Source: Pseudomonas frederiksbergensis (lineage in GTDB: Bacteria; Pseudomonadota; Gammaproteobacteria; Pseudomonadales; Pseudomonadaceae). From it: a DNA stretch of 64,000 bases. This document shows positions 1 to 15,000 of this stretch, one piece after another. The DNA lies in assembly GCF_003732665.1 (NCBI RefSeq), contig NZ_MOBP01000005.1, positions 1 to 64,000 on the forward strand, read 5' to 3'. A model generated the notes under the pieces. That model worked only from the letters and a program-made list of their open reading frames with translations. It had not been told where the DNA came from and did not search any database. Numbering within the stretch: position 1 is the first letter of the stretch; every line of letters starts with the position of its first letter. A program made the position numbers and the translations under genes.

Positions 1-96
1 ATGAACCGAAAGTTCGCAGCAAAAAAACACACAAAGCTGTCACATACCCATTCGCTGGAGCGTGATCCGTAAGGAAAACGAGCCGGCTACCGAATT
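1..96 (+). other. 23S-5S rRNA internal transcribed spacer (3' part)
   Basis: This is the stretch directly before 5S rRNA. It resembles the Pseudomonas 23S-5S spacer (AACCGAAAGTTCGCAGCAA followed by a run of A and ACACACAAAGCTGTCACA). No open reading frame or tRNA is visible. The 23S gene itself must lie to the left of the window. Confidence 0.75.
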
Positions 97-212
97 TCTT
101 GACGACCATAGAGCATTGGAACCACCTGATCCCATCCCGAACTCAGCAGTGAAACGATGCATCGCCGATGGTAGTGTGGGGTTTCCCCATGTGAGAGTAG
201 GTCATCGTCAAG
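97..212 (+). rRNA. rrf: 5S ribosomal RNA
   Basis: The sequence matches the Pseudomonas 5S rRNA from TTGACGACCATAGAGC to GTCATCGTCAAG, about 116 nt. The terminal stem TCTTGACGA/TCGTCAAGA closes the molecule, and the conserved internal block CCCGAACTCAG is present. It is the last gene of an rRNA operon and is followed within 15 nt by an intrinsic terminator. The ends are estimated from the terminal stem and could shift by one or two bases. Confidence 0.95.
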
Positions 213-223
213 ATTAAATTCCG

Positions 224-261
224 AAACCCCTATCTGCGTATGCAGGTAGGGGTTTTGTTTT
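224..261 (+). terminator. Intrinsic terminator of the rRNA operon
   Basis: The arms AACCCCTATCTGC and GCAGGTAGGGGTT form a hairpin around a 4-nt loop and are followed by TTTTGTTTT. It lies just after 5S rRNA and ends the rrn transcript before birA. Confidence 0.9.
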
Positions 262-349
262 GCCCGAAGAAAAATCCGACCGACAGGGTTTCTATGCAAC
301 GGCTCGACGCATGGCTATTATTCGGGCCTCATTGTGAGGCGAGACTTGC

Positions 350-1309
350 ATGCTGACGTTGTTAAAGCTTCTAAAGGATGGCCGATTCCATTCAGGTCAA
401 GCTCTGGGTGTTGCCTTGGGGATCAGTCGTAGCGCGGTATGGAAGCAACTACAGCATCTAGAGGCTGAGTTGGGGCTATCAATTCATAAGGTGCGTGGTC
501 GTGGCTATCAATTGGCCGCGCCATTGACGCTGCTTGATCCTGCAGAAATAGATGATAAGTCGTCTATTTGCGGTTGGCCTGTCCAGGTCTTTGATTCTAT
601 TGATTCCACTAACGCAGAAGCCTTGCGCGCTATCGAGCAAGGCCAGGCTGCGCCGTTCCTGGTGCTCGCGGAGCGACAGACTGCCGGTCGGGGAAGGCGA
701 GGTCGTAAATGGGTTAGCCCATTTGCGGAAAACCTCTACTACAGCCTTGTGTTGCGCATTGAAGGTGGGATGCGTCAGTTGGAAGGTTTGAGCCTGGTTG
801 TCGGGCTTGCTGTCATGCATGCCTTGCGTAAGCAGGGTGTTGCGGGTGTAGGGTTAAAATGGCCTAACGACCTTCTGGCTGGTCAAAAAAAGATCGCTGG
901 CATCCTGCTTGAACTGGTTGGTGATCCCGCGGACGTCTGTCATGTAGTCATAGGCGTTGGAGTCAATGTGAACATGCAAGCGGCCGACGAGGTGGATCAG
1001 CAGTGGACATCGATGCGGCTCGAGTCCGGTAAGGTGTTTGATCGCAATCTCCTGGTAGTGGAGTTGAACTTGATGCTTCAGGCTTACCTGGGTCGTCATC
1101 AGCGCGATGGGTTTTCAGCTATCCATGCCGAATGGGAGCAAAACCATCTGTGGCAAGGGCGGGCTGTCTCATTGATTGCGGGTGTCAATCAGATAGATGG
1201 TGTCGTAATGGGTATCGATAGCCAGGGTGCCTTACGCTTGAAGGTGGATGGTGTGGAAAAAATCTTTAGTGGTGGTGAGCTCAGTTTGAGGTTGCGTGAT
1301 GATTCTTGA
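350..1309 (+). CDS. birA: Bifunctional biotin-protein ligase / biotin operon repressor BirA
   Basis: BirA activates biotin as biotinyl-AMP, transfers it to the biotin carrier protein of acetyl-CoA carboxylase, and in its N-terminal-domain form also represses biotin genes. The 319 aa product is the normal length for the two-domain type. A winged helix-turn-helix occupies about residues 10-55. The adenylate-binding loop GRGRRGRKW is at 113-121 and the KWPNDL motif at 170-175. The ATG is preceded by GAGGCGAG. It overlaps coaX by 11 bp, so the two are probably translationally coupled. The same birA-coaX pair precedes tufB in P. aeruginosa. Confidence 0.96.
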   Translation: MLTLLKLLKDGRFHSGQALGVALGISRSAVWKQLQHLEAELGLSIHKVRGRGYQLAAPLTLLDPAEIDDKSSICGWPVQVFDSIDSTNAEALRAIEQGQAAPFLVLAERQTAGRGRRGRKWVSPFAENLYYSLVLRIEGGMRQLEGLSLVVGLAVMHALRKQGVAGVGLKWPNDLLAGQKKIAGILLELVGDPADVCHVVIGVGVNVNMQAADEVDQQWTSMRLESGKVFDRNLLVVELNLMLQAYLGRHQRDGFSAIHAEWEQNHLWQGRAVSLIAGVNQIDGVVMGIDSQGALRLKVDGVEKIFSGGELSLRLRDDS

Positions 1310-2048
1310 GCTCGACTGCGGTAACAGCTTTATCAAGTGGCGGGTGCTTGGTGCGGACATCAGGCTCGTGGTGGCAGAGGGGGTTGTTGATTCGGACCTC
1401 GCGTTGTTGGATGGGCTGAAGCAGCTCGGTAGATTGGAGCTGAAGCACTGTCGATTAGTCAGTGTCAGAACGGGAGAGGAAACCGCTGCCCTGATCTCCC
1501 TTTTGACGGCGGCTTTTGGCGTGTCGGTGACGTGCGCGGCGCCGGCTCGTGAAATGTCCGGGGTTCGCAACGGCTATGACGATTTCGAAAGGCTTGGTCT
1601 TGATCGTTGGCTGGCGATGTTAGGTGGGTTTCATCTCGCCTCCGGCGCATGTCTTGTGTTGGATTTCGGCACGGCGGTCACTGCAGACTTTATAGCTGGC
1701 GATGGAACGCATCTTGGCGGATTCATTTGTCCGGGGATGCCTTTGATGCGCAACCAGCTACGTACCCATACTCGCCGCATCCGTTATGGCGATCTTGCGG
1801 CTGAGCGCGCTCTGGAAAGTCTTGTGCCTGGCCGGACAACCGTCGAAGCGGTTGAGAGAGGATGCTCGTTGATGCTGCGCGGCTTTGTCCTTACTCAACT
1901 CGAGTTGGCGCGCAGCTATTGGGGGGAGGACTTCACCGTATTCCTCACTGGTGGAGATGCCGATCTGGTCTCCGGGGTCGTGCCTGAGGCTCGAGTGGTT
2001 CCTGACCTGGTGTTTGTAGGTTTGGCTATGGCGTGTCCTTTGCCCTGA
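1299..2048 (+). CDS. coaX: Type III pantothenate kinase
   Basis: CoaX phosphorylates pantothenate in the first step of coenzyme A synthesis. The type III enzymes belong to the ASKHA fold and are unrelated to CoaA. At the N-terminus the phosphate-binding motif DCGN (residues 6-9) is visible; the GLDRW stretch carries the conserved Asp, and [11 protein letters not shown] forms the second nucleotide-binding motif. The 249 aa length fits. A GTG three bases upstream (1296) is an alternative start, but ATG at 1299 gives the usual MILELDCGN beginning. The start lies inside the end of birA. Confidence 0.95.
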   Translation: MILELDCGNSFIKWRVLGADIRLVVAEGVVDSDLALLDGLKQLGRLELKHCRLVSVRTGEETAALISLLTAAFGVSVTCAAPAREMSGVRNGYDDFERLGLDRWLAMLGGFHLASGACLVLDFGTAVTADFIAGDGTHLGGFICPGMPLMRNQLRTHTRRIRYGDLAAERALESLVPGRTTVEAVERGCSLMLRGFVLTQLELARSYWGEDFTVFLTGGDADLVSGVVPEARVVPDLVFVGLAMACPLP

Positions 2049-2055
2049 GGTTCTT

Positions 2056-2496
2056 ATGCGTTGGTTGTTTCTGCTGTTGCTCGTTCTCAATGTGTTTTAT
2101 TACGTATGGCATCAACAAGAGGCGCCGCTTCGTGCGAAGGATGTGACGCCTCTGAGTTTGTATCGTGGGTCCCAGCAGGATATTCGGCTGTTGAGTGAGG
2201 CGGCTGACGTAGCTCGTGATAAGGGTAAGTCTCTTCAGGCGGACACTGATTGTCTCTATGTGGGAGGTATTGCGCGGCAGGAAACTGCGCAGGCAATCGA
2301 GCGCCGATTGAGTGGTATGGATATCAAGGTTCAACCGTTGCCTAAGGACACTCCTGAATCTGGCGGTTTTTGGCTCCGCGTGGCGCCCGAAAGCCGGCGT
2401 TTGCTGGATGATTCAAAGCTGCAGAACCTTTCTAAAGAATTCAATGAGTTAAAACATAAAATAATGCCGTGCGAGGGGGTTGCACCCGCCGAATAG
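2056..2496 (+). CDS. SPOR-domain-like membrane protein
   Basis: This 146 aa protein starts with a hydrophobic segment (about residues 2-19) that could be a membrane anchor or signal sequence. The rest is a small soluble domain. The stretch from about residue 55 to 130, including CLYVGGIARQETAQAIERRL, resembles the repeat of SPOR domains, which bind denuded peptidoglycan at division sites. It starts 8 bp after coaX and likely shares its transcript. The position between coaX and the tRNA-tufB block is conserved in Pseudomonas. The exact function is unknown; the SPOR assignment rests on pattern and context. Confidence 0.75.
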   Translation: MRWLFLLLLVLNVFYYVWHQQEAPLRAKDVTPLSLYRGSQQDIRLLSEAADVARDKGKSLQADTDCLYVGGIARQETAQAIERRLSGMDIKVQPLPKDTPESGGFWLRVAPESRRLLDDSKLQNLSKEFNELKHKIMPCEGVAPAE

Positions 2497-2508
2497 TTTG
2501 CATAGAAT
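2480..2508 (+). promoter_or_regulatory. Candidate upstream promoter of the tRNA-tufB unit
   Basis: TTGCAC at 2480-2485 and TAGAAT at 2503-2508 are 17 bp apart, followed by a GC-rich discriminator GGCGCCCGC. It overlaps the last codons of the SPOR gene. It could act together with the stronger promoter 118 bp downstream. Confidence 0.55.
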
Positions 2509-2597
2509 GGCGCCCGCTTCGCAGTGAAGACCTTTAACGGTAAACAGTGCGGTGCGATGTCAACGCAGCTAACCTCAGGTTTTTTATGAGAAAATGC

Positions 2598-2625
2598 TTG
2601 ACAGAAGGCTGGCATGATATAGAAT
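2598..2625 (+). promoter_or_regulatory. Main promoter of the tRNA-Tyr/Gly/Thr-tufB unit
   Basis: A consensus TTGACA (2598-2603) is separated by 16 bp from TAGAAT (2620-2625). The next bases, GCCGGCTCGC, make a GC-rich discriminator of the kind that makes stable-RNA promoters sensitive to ppGpp. The first tRNA begins 13 bp downstream of the -10 box. Confidence 0.8.
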
Positions 2626-2638
2626 GCCGGCTCGCTTA

Positions 2639-2723
<85 letters not shown>

Positions 2724-2747
2724 TTTTTAGCGAGAGCTGCAAGCTCC

Positions 2748-2821
<74 letters not shown>

Positions 2822-2847
2822 AGTTTGCAGGTCCTGCGAAGTGTTGC

Positions 2848-2923
2848 GCTCTTGTAGCTCAGTTGGTAGAGCACACCCTTGGTAAGGGTGAGGTCAGCGG
2901 TTCAAATCCGCTCAAGAGCTCCA
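2848..2923 (+). tRNA. tRNA-Thr (anticodon GGT)
   Basis: The 76 nt gene has an acceptor stem GCTCTTG/CAAGAGC, the anticodon GGT at 2881-2883 and an encoded CCA. It is followed by a hairpin and then tufB. Confidence 0.97.
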
Positions 2924-2931
2924 TATAACAA

Positions 2932-2961
2932 GGCAGATATGAAAATATCTGCCTTTGTTTT
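2932..2961 (+). terminator. Terminator-like hairpin between tRNA-Thr and tufB
   Basis: GGCAGATAT-GAAA-ATATCTGCC is a perfect 9 bp stem with a GAAA loop followed by TTTGTTTT. It may be a partial terminator that lowers tufB expression relative to the tRNAs, or a protective 3' end after tRNA processing. Confidence 0.7.
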
Positions 2962-3007
2962 AATGGCCGATGTTACTTGCTCAATTCTTCTGCTGGGAGT
3001 TATTTCG

Positions 3008-4201
<1,194 letters not shown>

Positions 4202-4220
4202 GTTGTTGTAATGTCTTTTT

Positions 4221-4254
4221 CAGGCCGGCATAATGGTCGGCCTGATTTTGTTTT
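4221..4254 (+). terminator. Intrinsic terminator after tufB
   Basis: CAGGCCGGC and GGTCGGCCTG form a hairpin followed by ATTTTGTTTT. The T run abuts the first base of tRNA-Trp, so read-through would be needed for tRNA-Trp and secE unless a promoter is hidden here. Confidence 0.8.
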
Positions 4255-4330
4255 AGGTCAGTAGCTCAATTGGCAGAGCGACGGTCTCCAAAACCGTAGG
4301 TTGGGGGTTCGATTCCCTCCTGACCTGCCA
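4255..4330 (+). tRNA. tRNA-Trp (anticodon CCA)
   Basis: The 76 nt gene has an acceptor stem AGGTCAG/CTGACCT, the anticodon CCA at 4288-4290 and an encoded 3' CCA. It lies between tufB and secE, as in other pseudomonads. Confidence 0.97.
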
Positions 4331-4375
4331 GATTCACTTGGTGTGTCTGGCTTTCTTTTCACAGGATCTTCATAG

Positions 4376-4744
4376 ATGACTCCTAAAGCTGAAGCTCAAG
4401 GCTCTCGCTTCGATCTGCTCAAGTGGCTAGTAGTAGTCGCTTTGGTGGTTGTTGGCGTTGTTGGCAATCAGTATTACTCTGCTTCGCCGATCCTGTACCG
4501 CGTACTAGCTTTGCTCGCCATTGCTGCTGTAGCTGCCTTTGTAGGCCTGCAGACAGTCAAGGGCAAGTCTTTCTTTGTACTGGTTAAGGAAGCTCGCACC
4601 GAGATTCGTAAAGTCGTATGGCCAACTCGCCAAGAAACCACGCAGACCACGTTGATTGTTGTGGCTGTTGTTCTGGTTATGGCGTTGCTGTTGTGGGGGC
4701 TTGATTCCCTGCTCGGCTGGCTTGTTTCCTTGATTGTCGGCTAA
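4376..4744 (+). CDS. secE: Preprotein translocase subunit SecE
   Basis: SecE is the clamp subunit of the SecYEG channel in the inner membrane. The 122 aa protein is the three-helix gammaproteobacterial form: hydrophobic segments lie at about 17-35, 40-60 and 95-120, and the conserved amphipathic stretch EARTEIRKVVWPTRQET precedes the last helix. It is 9 bp upstream of nusG, an arrangement conserved across bacteria. secY is also in this window at 30144. Confidence 0.97.
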   Translation: MTPKAEAQGSRFDLLKWLVVVALVVVGVVGNQYYSASPILYRVLALLAIAAVAAFVGLQTVKGKSFFVLVKEARTEIRKVVWPTRQETTQTTLIVVAVVLVMALLLWGLDSLLGWLVSLIVG

Positions 4745-4753
4745 GGGTGTCCC

Positions 4754-5287
4754 GTGGCTAAGCGTTGGTACGTTGTGCATGCTTACTCCGGTTACGAGAA
4801 GCATGTCATGCGCTCGTTGGTAGAGCGCGTAAAGCTGGCTGGCATGGAAGATGGCTTCGGCGAAATTCTGGTTCCCACTGAAGAAGTGGTTGAAATGCGT
4901 AATGGCCAGAAACGCAAAAGCGAACGCAAGTTCTTCCCAGGTTACGTGCTGGTTCAGATGGACATGAATGAGGGTACTTGGCACTTGGTCAAGGATACTC
5001 CTCGGGTGATGGGTTTTATCGGCGGTACTGCCGACAAGCCTGCACCGATCACAGATAAAGAGGCGGAAGCGATTCTGCGTCGCGTTGCTGACGGTAGCGA
5101 CAAGCCGAAGCCGAAGACACTCTTCGAGCCAGGCGAGTCGGTGCGAGTCAACGACGGGCCGTTTGCTGATTTTACCGGCACGGTTGAAGAAGTTAACTAC
5201 GAAAAGAGCCGGATCCAAGTGGCGGTGCTCATTTTCGGTCGCTCTACTCCGGTAGAGCTAGAGTTCAGCCAGGTCGAAAAGGTCTAG
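4754..5287 (+). CDS. nusG: Transcription termination/antitermination factor NusG
   Basis: NusG binds RNA polymerase and links it to Rho or to ribosomal protein S10. The 177 aa protein starts at GTG (4754) with the usual [18 protein letters not shown] sequence. The NGN domain covers about residues 1-115 and the KOW domain the C-terminal 55 residues ([18 protein letters not shown]). It follows secE by 9 bp and is followed by a terminator. Confidence 0.98.
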   Translation: MAKRWYVVHAYSGYEKHVMRSLVERVKLAGMEDGFGEILVPTEEVVEMRNGQKRKSERKFFPGYVLVQMDMNEGTWHLVKDTPRVMGFIGGTADKPAPITDKEAEAILRRVADGSDKPKPKTLFEPGESVRVNDGPFADFTGTVEEVNYEKSRIQVAVLIFGRSTPVELEFSQVEKV

Positions 5288-5302
5288 CTGGGCAAGCATC
5301 CC

Positions 5303-5332
5303 AACCCCGCAGCCCTAGGCTGTGGGGTTTTG
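5303..5332 (+). terminator. Intrinsic terminator after nusG
   Basis: ACCCCGCAGCC and GGCTGTGGGGT form a stem with one G-T pair and a short loop, followed by TTTTG. It separates secE-nusG from the rplK unit. Confidence 0.8.
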
Positions 5333-5404
5333 TCGTCACTGGGATAAACGCGCAAGTAACCGGGGAGCCTTTCGAGGCGTTCGAACCCGTAATTGGAGTG
5401 CCTC

Positions 5405-5836
5405 ATGGCCAAGAAGATTACCGCTTACATCAAGCTGCAAGTGAAGGCCGCTCAGGCTAACCCAAGCCCACCTGTTGGTCCTGCTCTGGGTCAGCACGGC
5501 GTGAACATCATGGAATTCTGCAAGGCTTTCAACGCCCGTACTCAGGGTCTTGAAGCAGGTCTGCCGACTCCAGTGATCATCACTGTCTACAGCGACCGTA
5601 GCTTCACTTTCGAAACCAAATCCACACCTGCTTCGGTTCTGCTGAAGAAAGCTGCTGGTCTGACTAGCGGTTCCGCTCGTCCGAACACCGTTAAGGTTGG
5701 CACCGTGACCCGTGCTCAGCTGGAAGAAATCGCGAAAACCAAAAACGCGGATCTGACTGCAGCTGATATGGAAGCAGCCGTGCGTACTATCGCCGGTTCT
5801 GCTCGTAGCATGGGCCTTAACGTGGAGGGTGTGTAA
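5405..5836 (+). CDS. rplK: 50S ribosomal protein L11
   Basis: L11 forms the GTPase-associated centre with 23S rRNA and is needed for RelA activation. The 143 aa protein starts at ATG 5405 ([17 protein letters not shown]), not at the upstream in-frame ATG at 5393, which would add four residues. The proline-rich [14 protein letters not shown] motif near residues 20-35 is the thiopeptide-binding N-domain. The stop codon overlaps the rplA start (TAATG). Confidence 0.98.
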   Translation: MAKKITAYIKLQVKAAQANPSPPVGPALGQHGVNIMEFCKAFNARTQGLEAGLPTPVIITVYSDRSFTFETKSTPASVLLKKAAGLTSGSARPNTVKVGTVTRAQLEEIAKTKNADLTAADMEAAVRTIAGSARSMGLNVEGV

Positions 5837-6531
5837 TGGCTAAGTTGACCAAGCGTCAAAAGGCTATCGCCGGCAAAATCGAAGCAGGCAAGTCCTACAA
5901 CTTTGTAGATGCTGCTGCTCTGCTGGCTGAGCTGTCGACCGTCAAGTTCAGCGAGTCGTTCGACGTTGCTGTAAACCTGGGCGTTGACCCGCGTAAATCC
6001 GACCAGGTCGTTCGTAGCGCTACTGTGCTGCCACACGGCACTGGCAAGACTGTTCGCGTTGCTGTTTTCACCCAGGGTCCAGCTGCTGAGGCCGCTCTGG
6101 CTGCCGGCGCTGACCGTGTAGGTATGGACGATCTGGCTGCCGAAATGAAAGGCGGCGACCTGAACTATGACGTAGTTATCGCATCCCCGGATGCAATGCG
6201 CGTTGTTGGTCAGTTGGGTCAGATCCTGGGCCCACGTGGCCTGATGCCTAACCCTAAAGTCGGCACCGTAACTCCAGACGTAGCTACCGCGGTTAAAAAC
6301 GCCAAGGCTGGTCAGGTTCGTTATCGCACCGACAAAAACGGCATCATCCACACCTCCGTTGGCAAAGTCGGCTTCGATGCCGTCAAGCTGAAGGAAAACG
6401 TTGAAGCCCTGATCGCTGATCTGAAGCGTATCAAGCCAGCTTCCTCGAAAGGTATTTACGTCAAGCGCGTTACCCTGAGCACCACCATGGGTCCAGGCCT
6501 GGTCATCGACCAAGGCTCGCTCGACGCGTAA
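5836..6531 (+). CDS. rplA: 50S ribosomal protein L1
   Basis: L1 forms the mobile L1 stalk at the E site and in E. coli represses the L11-L1 mRNA. The 231 aa protein has the normal length and the conserved [18 protein letters not shown] stretch (here [16 protein letters not shown]). It overlaps rplK by one base, so translation is coupled. It is followed by the L10 leader. Confidence 0.98.
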   Translation: MAKLTKRQKAIAGKIEAGKSYNFVDAAALLAELSTVKFSESFDVAVNLGVDPRKSDQVVRSATVLPHGTGKTVRVAVFTQGPAAEAALAAGADRVGMDDLAAEMKGGDLNYDVVIASPDAMRVVGQLGQILGPRGLMPNPKVGTVTPDVATAVKNAKAGQVRYRTDKNGIIHTSVGKVGFDAVKLKENVEALIADLKRIKPASSKGIYVKRVTLSTTMGPGLVIDQGSLDA

Positions 6532-6539
6532 GACACAGG

Positions 6540-6728
6540 TTGGCGCAAGCGATTGCGCCAATTGAAAAATTGGGGTCCCTGCCTGGCGGGGGCTATCCAA
6601 GACCGTAGGCGACGCAAGTCTTAAACCTCAAGCCTACGCAGATGGTGCTCCCGGTTCCTTACCGAATCAGACACCAAAACGACATCCGGCTTCGGCCAGA
6701 TGAAACGGTAACAAGCAGGAGTTAAACC
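6540..6728 (+). promoter_or_regulatory. L10 leader (autoregulatory mRNA leader of rplJL)
   Basis: The 198 bp gap between rplA and rplJ holds a perfect hairpin TGGCGCAA-GCGA-TTGCGCCA (6541-6560). After it comes a stem CGTAGGC/GCCTACG (6604-6610 with 6632-6638) enclosing AAGTCTTAAACCTCA, then ACGCAGATGGTG. These blocks resemble the gammaproteobacterial L10 leader, where L10-(L12)4 binds to repress translation of rplJ and rplL. The exact fold was assigned by eye. Confidence 0.75.
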
Positions 6729-6729
6729 C

Positions 6730-7230
6730 GTGGCAATTAATCTCGAAGACAAGAAGGCCATCGTCGCTGAAGTCAACGAGGCTGCCAAAGTTGCCCTGTC
6801 CGCTGTTGTGGCTGATGCCCGCGGTGTGACAGTAGGCGCAATGACCGGACTCCGTAAAGAGGCTCGTGAAGCTGGCGTATACGTACGTGTTGTACGTAAC
6901 ACCCTGCTCAAGCGCGCTGTTGCTGACACTGAATACAGTGTCCTCAACGACGTGTTCACCGGCCCGACTCTGATCGCGTTCTCCAAAGATCATCCAGGCG
7001 CTGCTGCCCGTTTGTTCAAAGAATTCGCCAAGAGTCAGGATAAGTTCGAGATCAAGGCAGCTGCGTTCGAGGGCAAGTTCCTCGCAGCTAACCAAATCGA
7101 CGTACTGGCAACACTGCCGACCCGTAACGAAGCTATTTCTCAGCTGATGAGCGTGATTCAAGGCGCTACCAGCAAGTTGGCTCGTACTCTGGCTGCAGTT
7201 CGCGAGCAAAAAGAAGCTGCTGCAGCCTAA
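6730..7230 (+). CDS. rplJ: 50S ribosomal protein L10
   Basis: L10 anchors the L12 dimers of the ribosomal stalk. The start is GTG at 6730 with AGCAGGAG upstream, giving [15 protein letters not shown]. At 166 aa it has the usual length. The C-terminal helix that binds L12 is the Ala/Glu-rich end. The gene is preceded by its autoregulatory leader and followed 78 bp later by rplL. Confidence 0.98.
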   Translation: MAINLEDKKAIVAEVNEAAKVALSAVVADARGVTVGAMTGLRKEAREAGVYVRVVRNTLLKRAVADTEYSVLNDVFTGPTLIAFSKDHPGAAARLFKEFAKSQDKFEIKAAAFEGKFLAANQIDVLATLPTRNEAISQLMSVIQGATSKLARTLAAVREQKEAAAA

Positions 7231-7308
7231 GGCTGAGCATCTCCTTTCGCGTATTTTTGTTTATTTCGATGGCCGCGTAGGCCGTCCCCCAATTCAGGAA
7301 ATACAGTA

Positions 7309-7674
7309 ATGTCTATCTCCCAAGAAGATATCCTCAACGCCGTAGCTGAAATGTCGGTTCTGCAGGTTGTTGAGCTGATCAAAGCTTTCGAAGAAAAATT
7401 CGGCGTTTCCGCTGCCGCTGCTTCCGCTGGTCCAGCTGCTGCTGCCGCCGTTGTTGAAGAGCAAACCGAATTCAACGTCATGCTGACCGAAGCTGGCGAG
7501 AAGAAAGTTAACGTGATCAAGGCAGTACGTGAACTGACCGGTCTGGGCCTGAAAGAAGCCAAGGCAGTAGTTGACGGCGCTCCTGGCATCGTTCTGGAAG
7601 CTGTATCGAAAGACGCAGCTGACAAAGCAAAAGCCACTCTGGAAGAAGCAGGCGCTAAAGTCGAGCTGAAGTAA
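7309..7674 (+). CDS. rplL: 50S ribosomal protein L7/L12
   Basis: L12 recruits translation GTPases to the ribosome. The 121 aa acidic protein has an N-terminal dimerisation domain (1-35), an Ala-rich hinge (36-52) and the globular C-terminal domain with [20 protein letters not shown]. An attenuator lies between it and rpoB, which explains how more L12 than RNA polymerase can be made from one transcript. Confidence 0.98.
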   Translation: MSISQEDILNAVAEMSVLQVVELIKAFEEKFGVSAAAASAGPAAAAAVVEEQTEFNVMLTEAGEKKVNVIKAVRELTGLGLKEAKAVVDGAPGIVLEAVSKDAADKAKATLEEAGAKVELK

Positions 7675-7720
7675 GCATCGACTTTGCACCTCCAGCCCGA
7701 GCGTTAAGCGAAAGGCTGAT

Positions 7721-7749
7721 GGCTGGTGGCTCTTGCCACCGGCCTTTTT
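7721..7749 (+). terminator. Attenuator between rplL and rpoB
   Basis: GGCTGGTGGC-TCTT-GCCACCGGCC is a 10 bp stem (one G-T pair) followed by TTTTT. In E. coli a partial terminator occupies the same place and lets only part of the transcripts continue into rpoBC. The remaining 145 bp to rpoB contain a second short hairpin (CTCCCGTCGGGAG) and no gene. Confidence 0.8.
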
Positions 7750-7894
7750 CCGTTATTGGCAGCCGACTGGGTCGGTGCTGGTAACGAGCTGTAACCACCC
7801 GATGCGGTGGAGCAAACCATGGGGTTTGCACGATTTTCTGGCTGCTCCCGTCGGGAGGGGCCAAACAAGCAGGTGACCAAGCTGGGGAACGCTG

Positions 7895-11968
<4,074 letters not shown>

Positions 11969-11983
11969 CACGTGACGCGAATC

Positions 11984-12010
11984 GAGAGCGGGGCAGGATT
12001 GCCCGCTCTC
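11984..12010 (+). other. Strong hairpin between rpoB and rpoC
   Basis: GAGAGCGGGGCA and TGCCCGCTCTC pair over a GGAT loop with a single bulged G. No T run follows, so it is not an intrinsic terminator. It sits 10 bp before the rpoC ribosome-binding site and may be an RNA processing or stability element. Confidence 0.6.
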
Positions 12011-12032
12011 TGCTCCGCCAGGAGGAAAGGCC

Positions 12033-15000
12033 TTGAAAGACCTACTGAATTTGCTGAAAAACCAGGGTCAAGTCGAAGAGTTCGACGCCATCCGTATTGG
12101 ATTGGCATCGCCTGAGATGATCCGTTCGTGGTCGTTCGGTGAAGTTAAAAAGCCGGAAACCATCAACTACCGTACGTTCAAACCAGAGCGTGACGGCCTG
12201 TTCTGCGCCAAGATCTTTGGCCCGGTAAAGGATTACGAGTGCCTGTGCGGTAAGTACAAGCGCTTGAAGCATCGCGGCGTGATCTGCGAGAAGTGCGGCG
12301 TTGAAGTCGCGCTGGCTAAAGTTCGTCGTGAGCGCATGGCGCACATCGAACTGGCTTCGCCGGTTGCCCACATCTGGTTCCTGAAATCGCTGCCGTCGCG
12401 TATCGGTTTGCTGATGGACATGACCCTGCGTGATATCGAACGCGTTCTCTACTTCGAGAGCTACGTCGTTATCGACCCGGGCATGACCACCCTTGAAAAA
12501 GGTCAGCTGCTGAACGACGAGCAGTACTTCGAAGCGCTGGAAGAGTTCGGCGACGATTTCGATGCCCGCATGGGTGCCGAAGCTGTTCGTGAACTGCTGC
12601 ACGCTATCGACCTGGAACACGAGATTGGCCGTCTGCGTGAAGAAATTCCGCAAACCAACTCCGAAACCAAAATCAAGAAGCTGTCCAAGCGTCTGAAGTT
12701 GATGGAAGCCTTCCAGGGTTCCGGCAACCTTCCAGAATGGATGGTGCTGACCGTTCTGCCGGTTCTGCCGCCAGATTTGCGTCCACTGGTCCCGCTGGAT
12801 GGCGGTCGCTTCGCGACTTCCGACCTCAACGATCTGTATCGTCGAGTGATCAACCGTAACAACCGCTTGAAGCGCCTGCTCGATCTGTCCGCTCCGGACA
12901 TCATCGTGCGCAACGAAAAGCGTATGTTGCAGGAAGCCGTCGATGCACTGCTCGACAACGGTCGTCGTGGCCGCGCTATCACCGGTTCCAACAAGCGTCC
13001 TCTGAAATCCCTGGCTGACATGATCAAGGGTAAGCAAGGTCGTTTCCGTCAGAACTTGCTCGGTAAGCGTGTTGACTACTCCGGTCGTTCGGTAATTACC
13101 GTAGGTCCGACCCTGCGTCTGCACCAGTGCGGTCTGCCGAAGAAGATGGCTCTCGAGCTGTTCAAGCCGTTCATTTTCGGCAAGCTGGAAATGCGTGGTC
13201 TCGCTACCACCATCAAAGCTGCCAAGAAGATGGTCGAGCGCGAGCTGCCGGAAGTTTGGGACGTTCTCGCTGAAGTAATCCGCGAACACCCGGTTCTTCT
13301 CAATCGTGCACCGACCCTTCACCGTCTGGGTATCCAGGCGTTTGAGCCGGTACTGATCGAAGGTAAGGCTATCCAGCTGCACCCGTTGGTCTGTGCTGCG
13401 TACAACGCCGACTTCGACGGCGACCAAATGGCCGTGCACGTACCGCTGACACTGGAAGCCCAGTTGGAAGCGCGTGCGTTGATGATGTCGACCAACAACA
13501 TTCTGTCGCCAGCCAACGGTGAGCCAATCATCGTTCCGTCGCAGGACGTTGTATTGGGTCTGTACTACATGACTCGTGAAGCGATCAACGCCAAGGGCGA
13601 AGGTCGTGTGTTCGCGGATCTGCAAGAAGTTGACCGTGTGTTCCGTGCCGGCGAAGCCGCACTGCACGCCAAAGTCAAAGTGCGGATCAACGAAACCGTT
13701 AACGATCGTGATGGCGGCAGCGTCAAGAACACCCGTATCGTCGACACCACCGTTGGCCGTGCGCTGTTGTTCCAGGTTGTTCCACCTGGCCTGTCGTACG
13801 ACGTCGTCAACCAGCCGATGAAGAAAAAGGCGATCTCCAAGCTGATCAACCAGTGCTACCGCGTGGTTGGTTTGAAAGAGACCGTGATCTTCGCCGACCA
13901 GTTGATGTACACCGGTTTTGCCTATTCGACCATTTCCGGCGTTTCCATCGGTGTTAACGACTTCGTTATCCCGGATGAAAAAGCCCGCATCATCGGTGCT
14001 GCTACCGACGAAGTGAAAGAGATCGAAAGTCAGTACGCCTCCGGCCTGGTAACCCAGGGCGAGAAGTACAACAAAGTGATCGACCTTTGGTCCAAGGCGA
14101 ACGACGAAGTTTCCAAGGCGATGATGGCCAACCTCTCGAAAGAGAAAGTCATCGACCGTCATGGCGTCGAAGTCGACCAGGAATCCTTCAACTCGATGTA
14201 CATGATGGCCGACTCGGGCGCACGGGGTTCTGCTGCGCAGATCCGTCAGCTCGCCGGTATGCGTGGCCTGATGGCCAAGCCGGACGGTTCCATCATCGAA
14301 ACGCCGATTACTGCGAACTTCCGTGAAGGTTTGAGCGTACTTCAGTACTTCATCTCCACTCACGGTGCTCGTAAAGGTTTGGCGGATACCGCGTTGAAAA
14401 CTGCGAACTCCGGTTACCTGACTCGTCGTCTGGTAGACGTGGCGCAGGATCTGGTTGTGACCGAGATCGATTGCGGCACCGAGCATGGCCTGGTAATGAC
14501 TCCGCACATTGAAGGCGGTGACGTTGTTGAGCCATTGGGCGAGCGCGTATTGGGTCGAGTTATCGCCCGTGACGTGTTCAAGCCAGGTACTGAAGAAATC
14601 ATCGTTCCTGCCGGCACGCTGGTAGACGAGAAGTGGGTCGAGTTCATCGAGCTGAACAGCATCGACGAAGTGATCGTGCGTTCGCCGATCAGCTGCGAAA
14701 CCCGCTACGGCATTTGCGCCAAGTGCTACGGCCGTGACTTGGCTCGTGGTCACCAGGTGAACATCGGTGAAGCGGTCGGCGTTATCGCTGCCCAGTCCAT
14801 CGGTGAGCCGGGTACTCAGCTGACCATGCGTACGTTCCACATCGGTGGTGCGGCAAGCCGGACCTCCGCAGCCGACAGCGTTCAGGTGAAGAATGGCGGT
14901 ACTGTCCGTCTGCACAACCTGAAGCACGTTGAACGAGTGGATGGTTGCCTGGTTGCGGTGTCCCGTTCCGGTGAGCTGGCAATCGCTGATGACTTCGGTC

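Noticed and set aside
87..299. Small - strand ORF over 5S rRNA
   Set aside because: It overlaps the 5S gene and its terminator completely.
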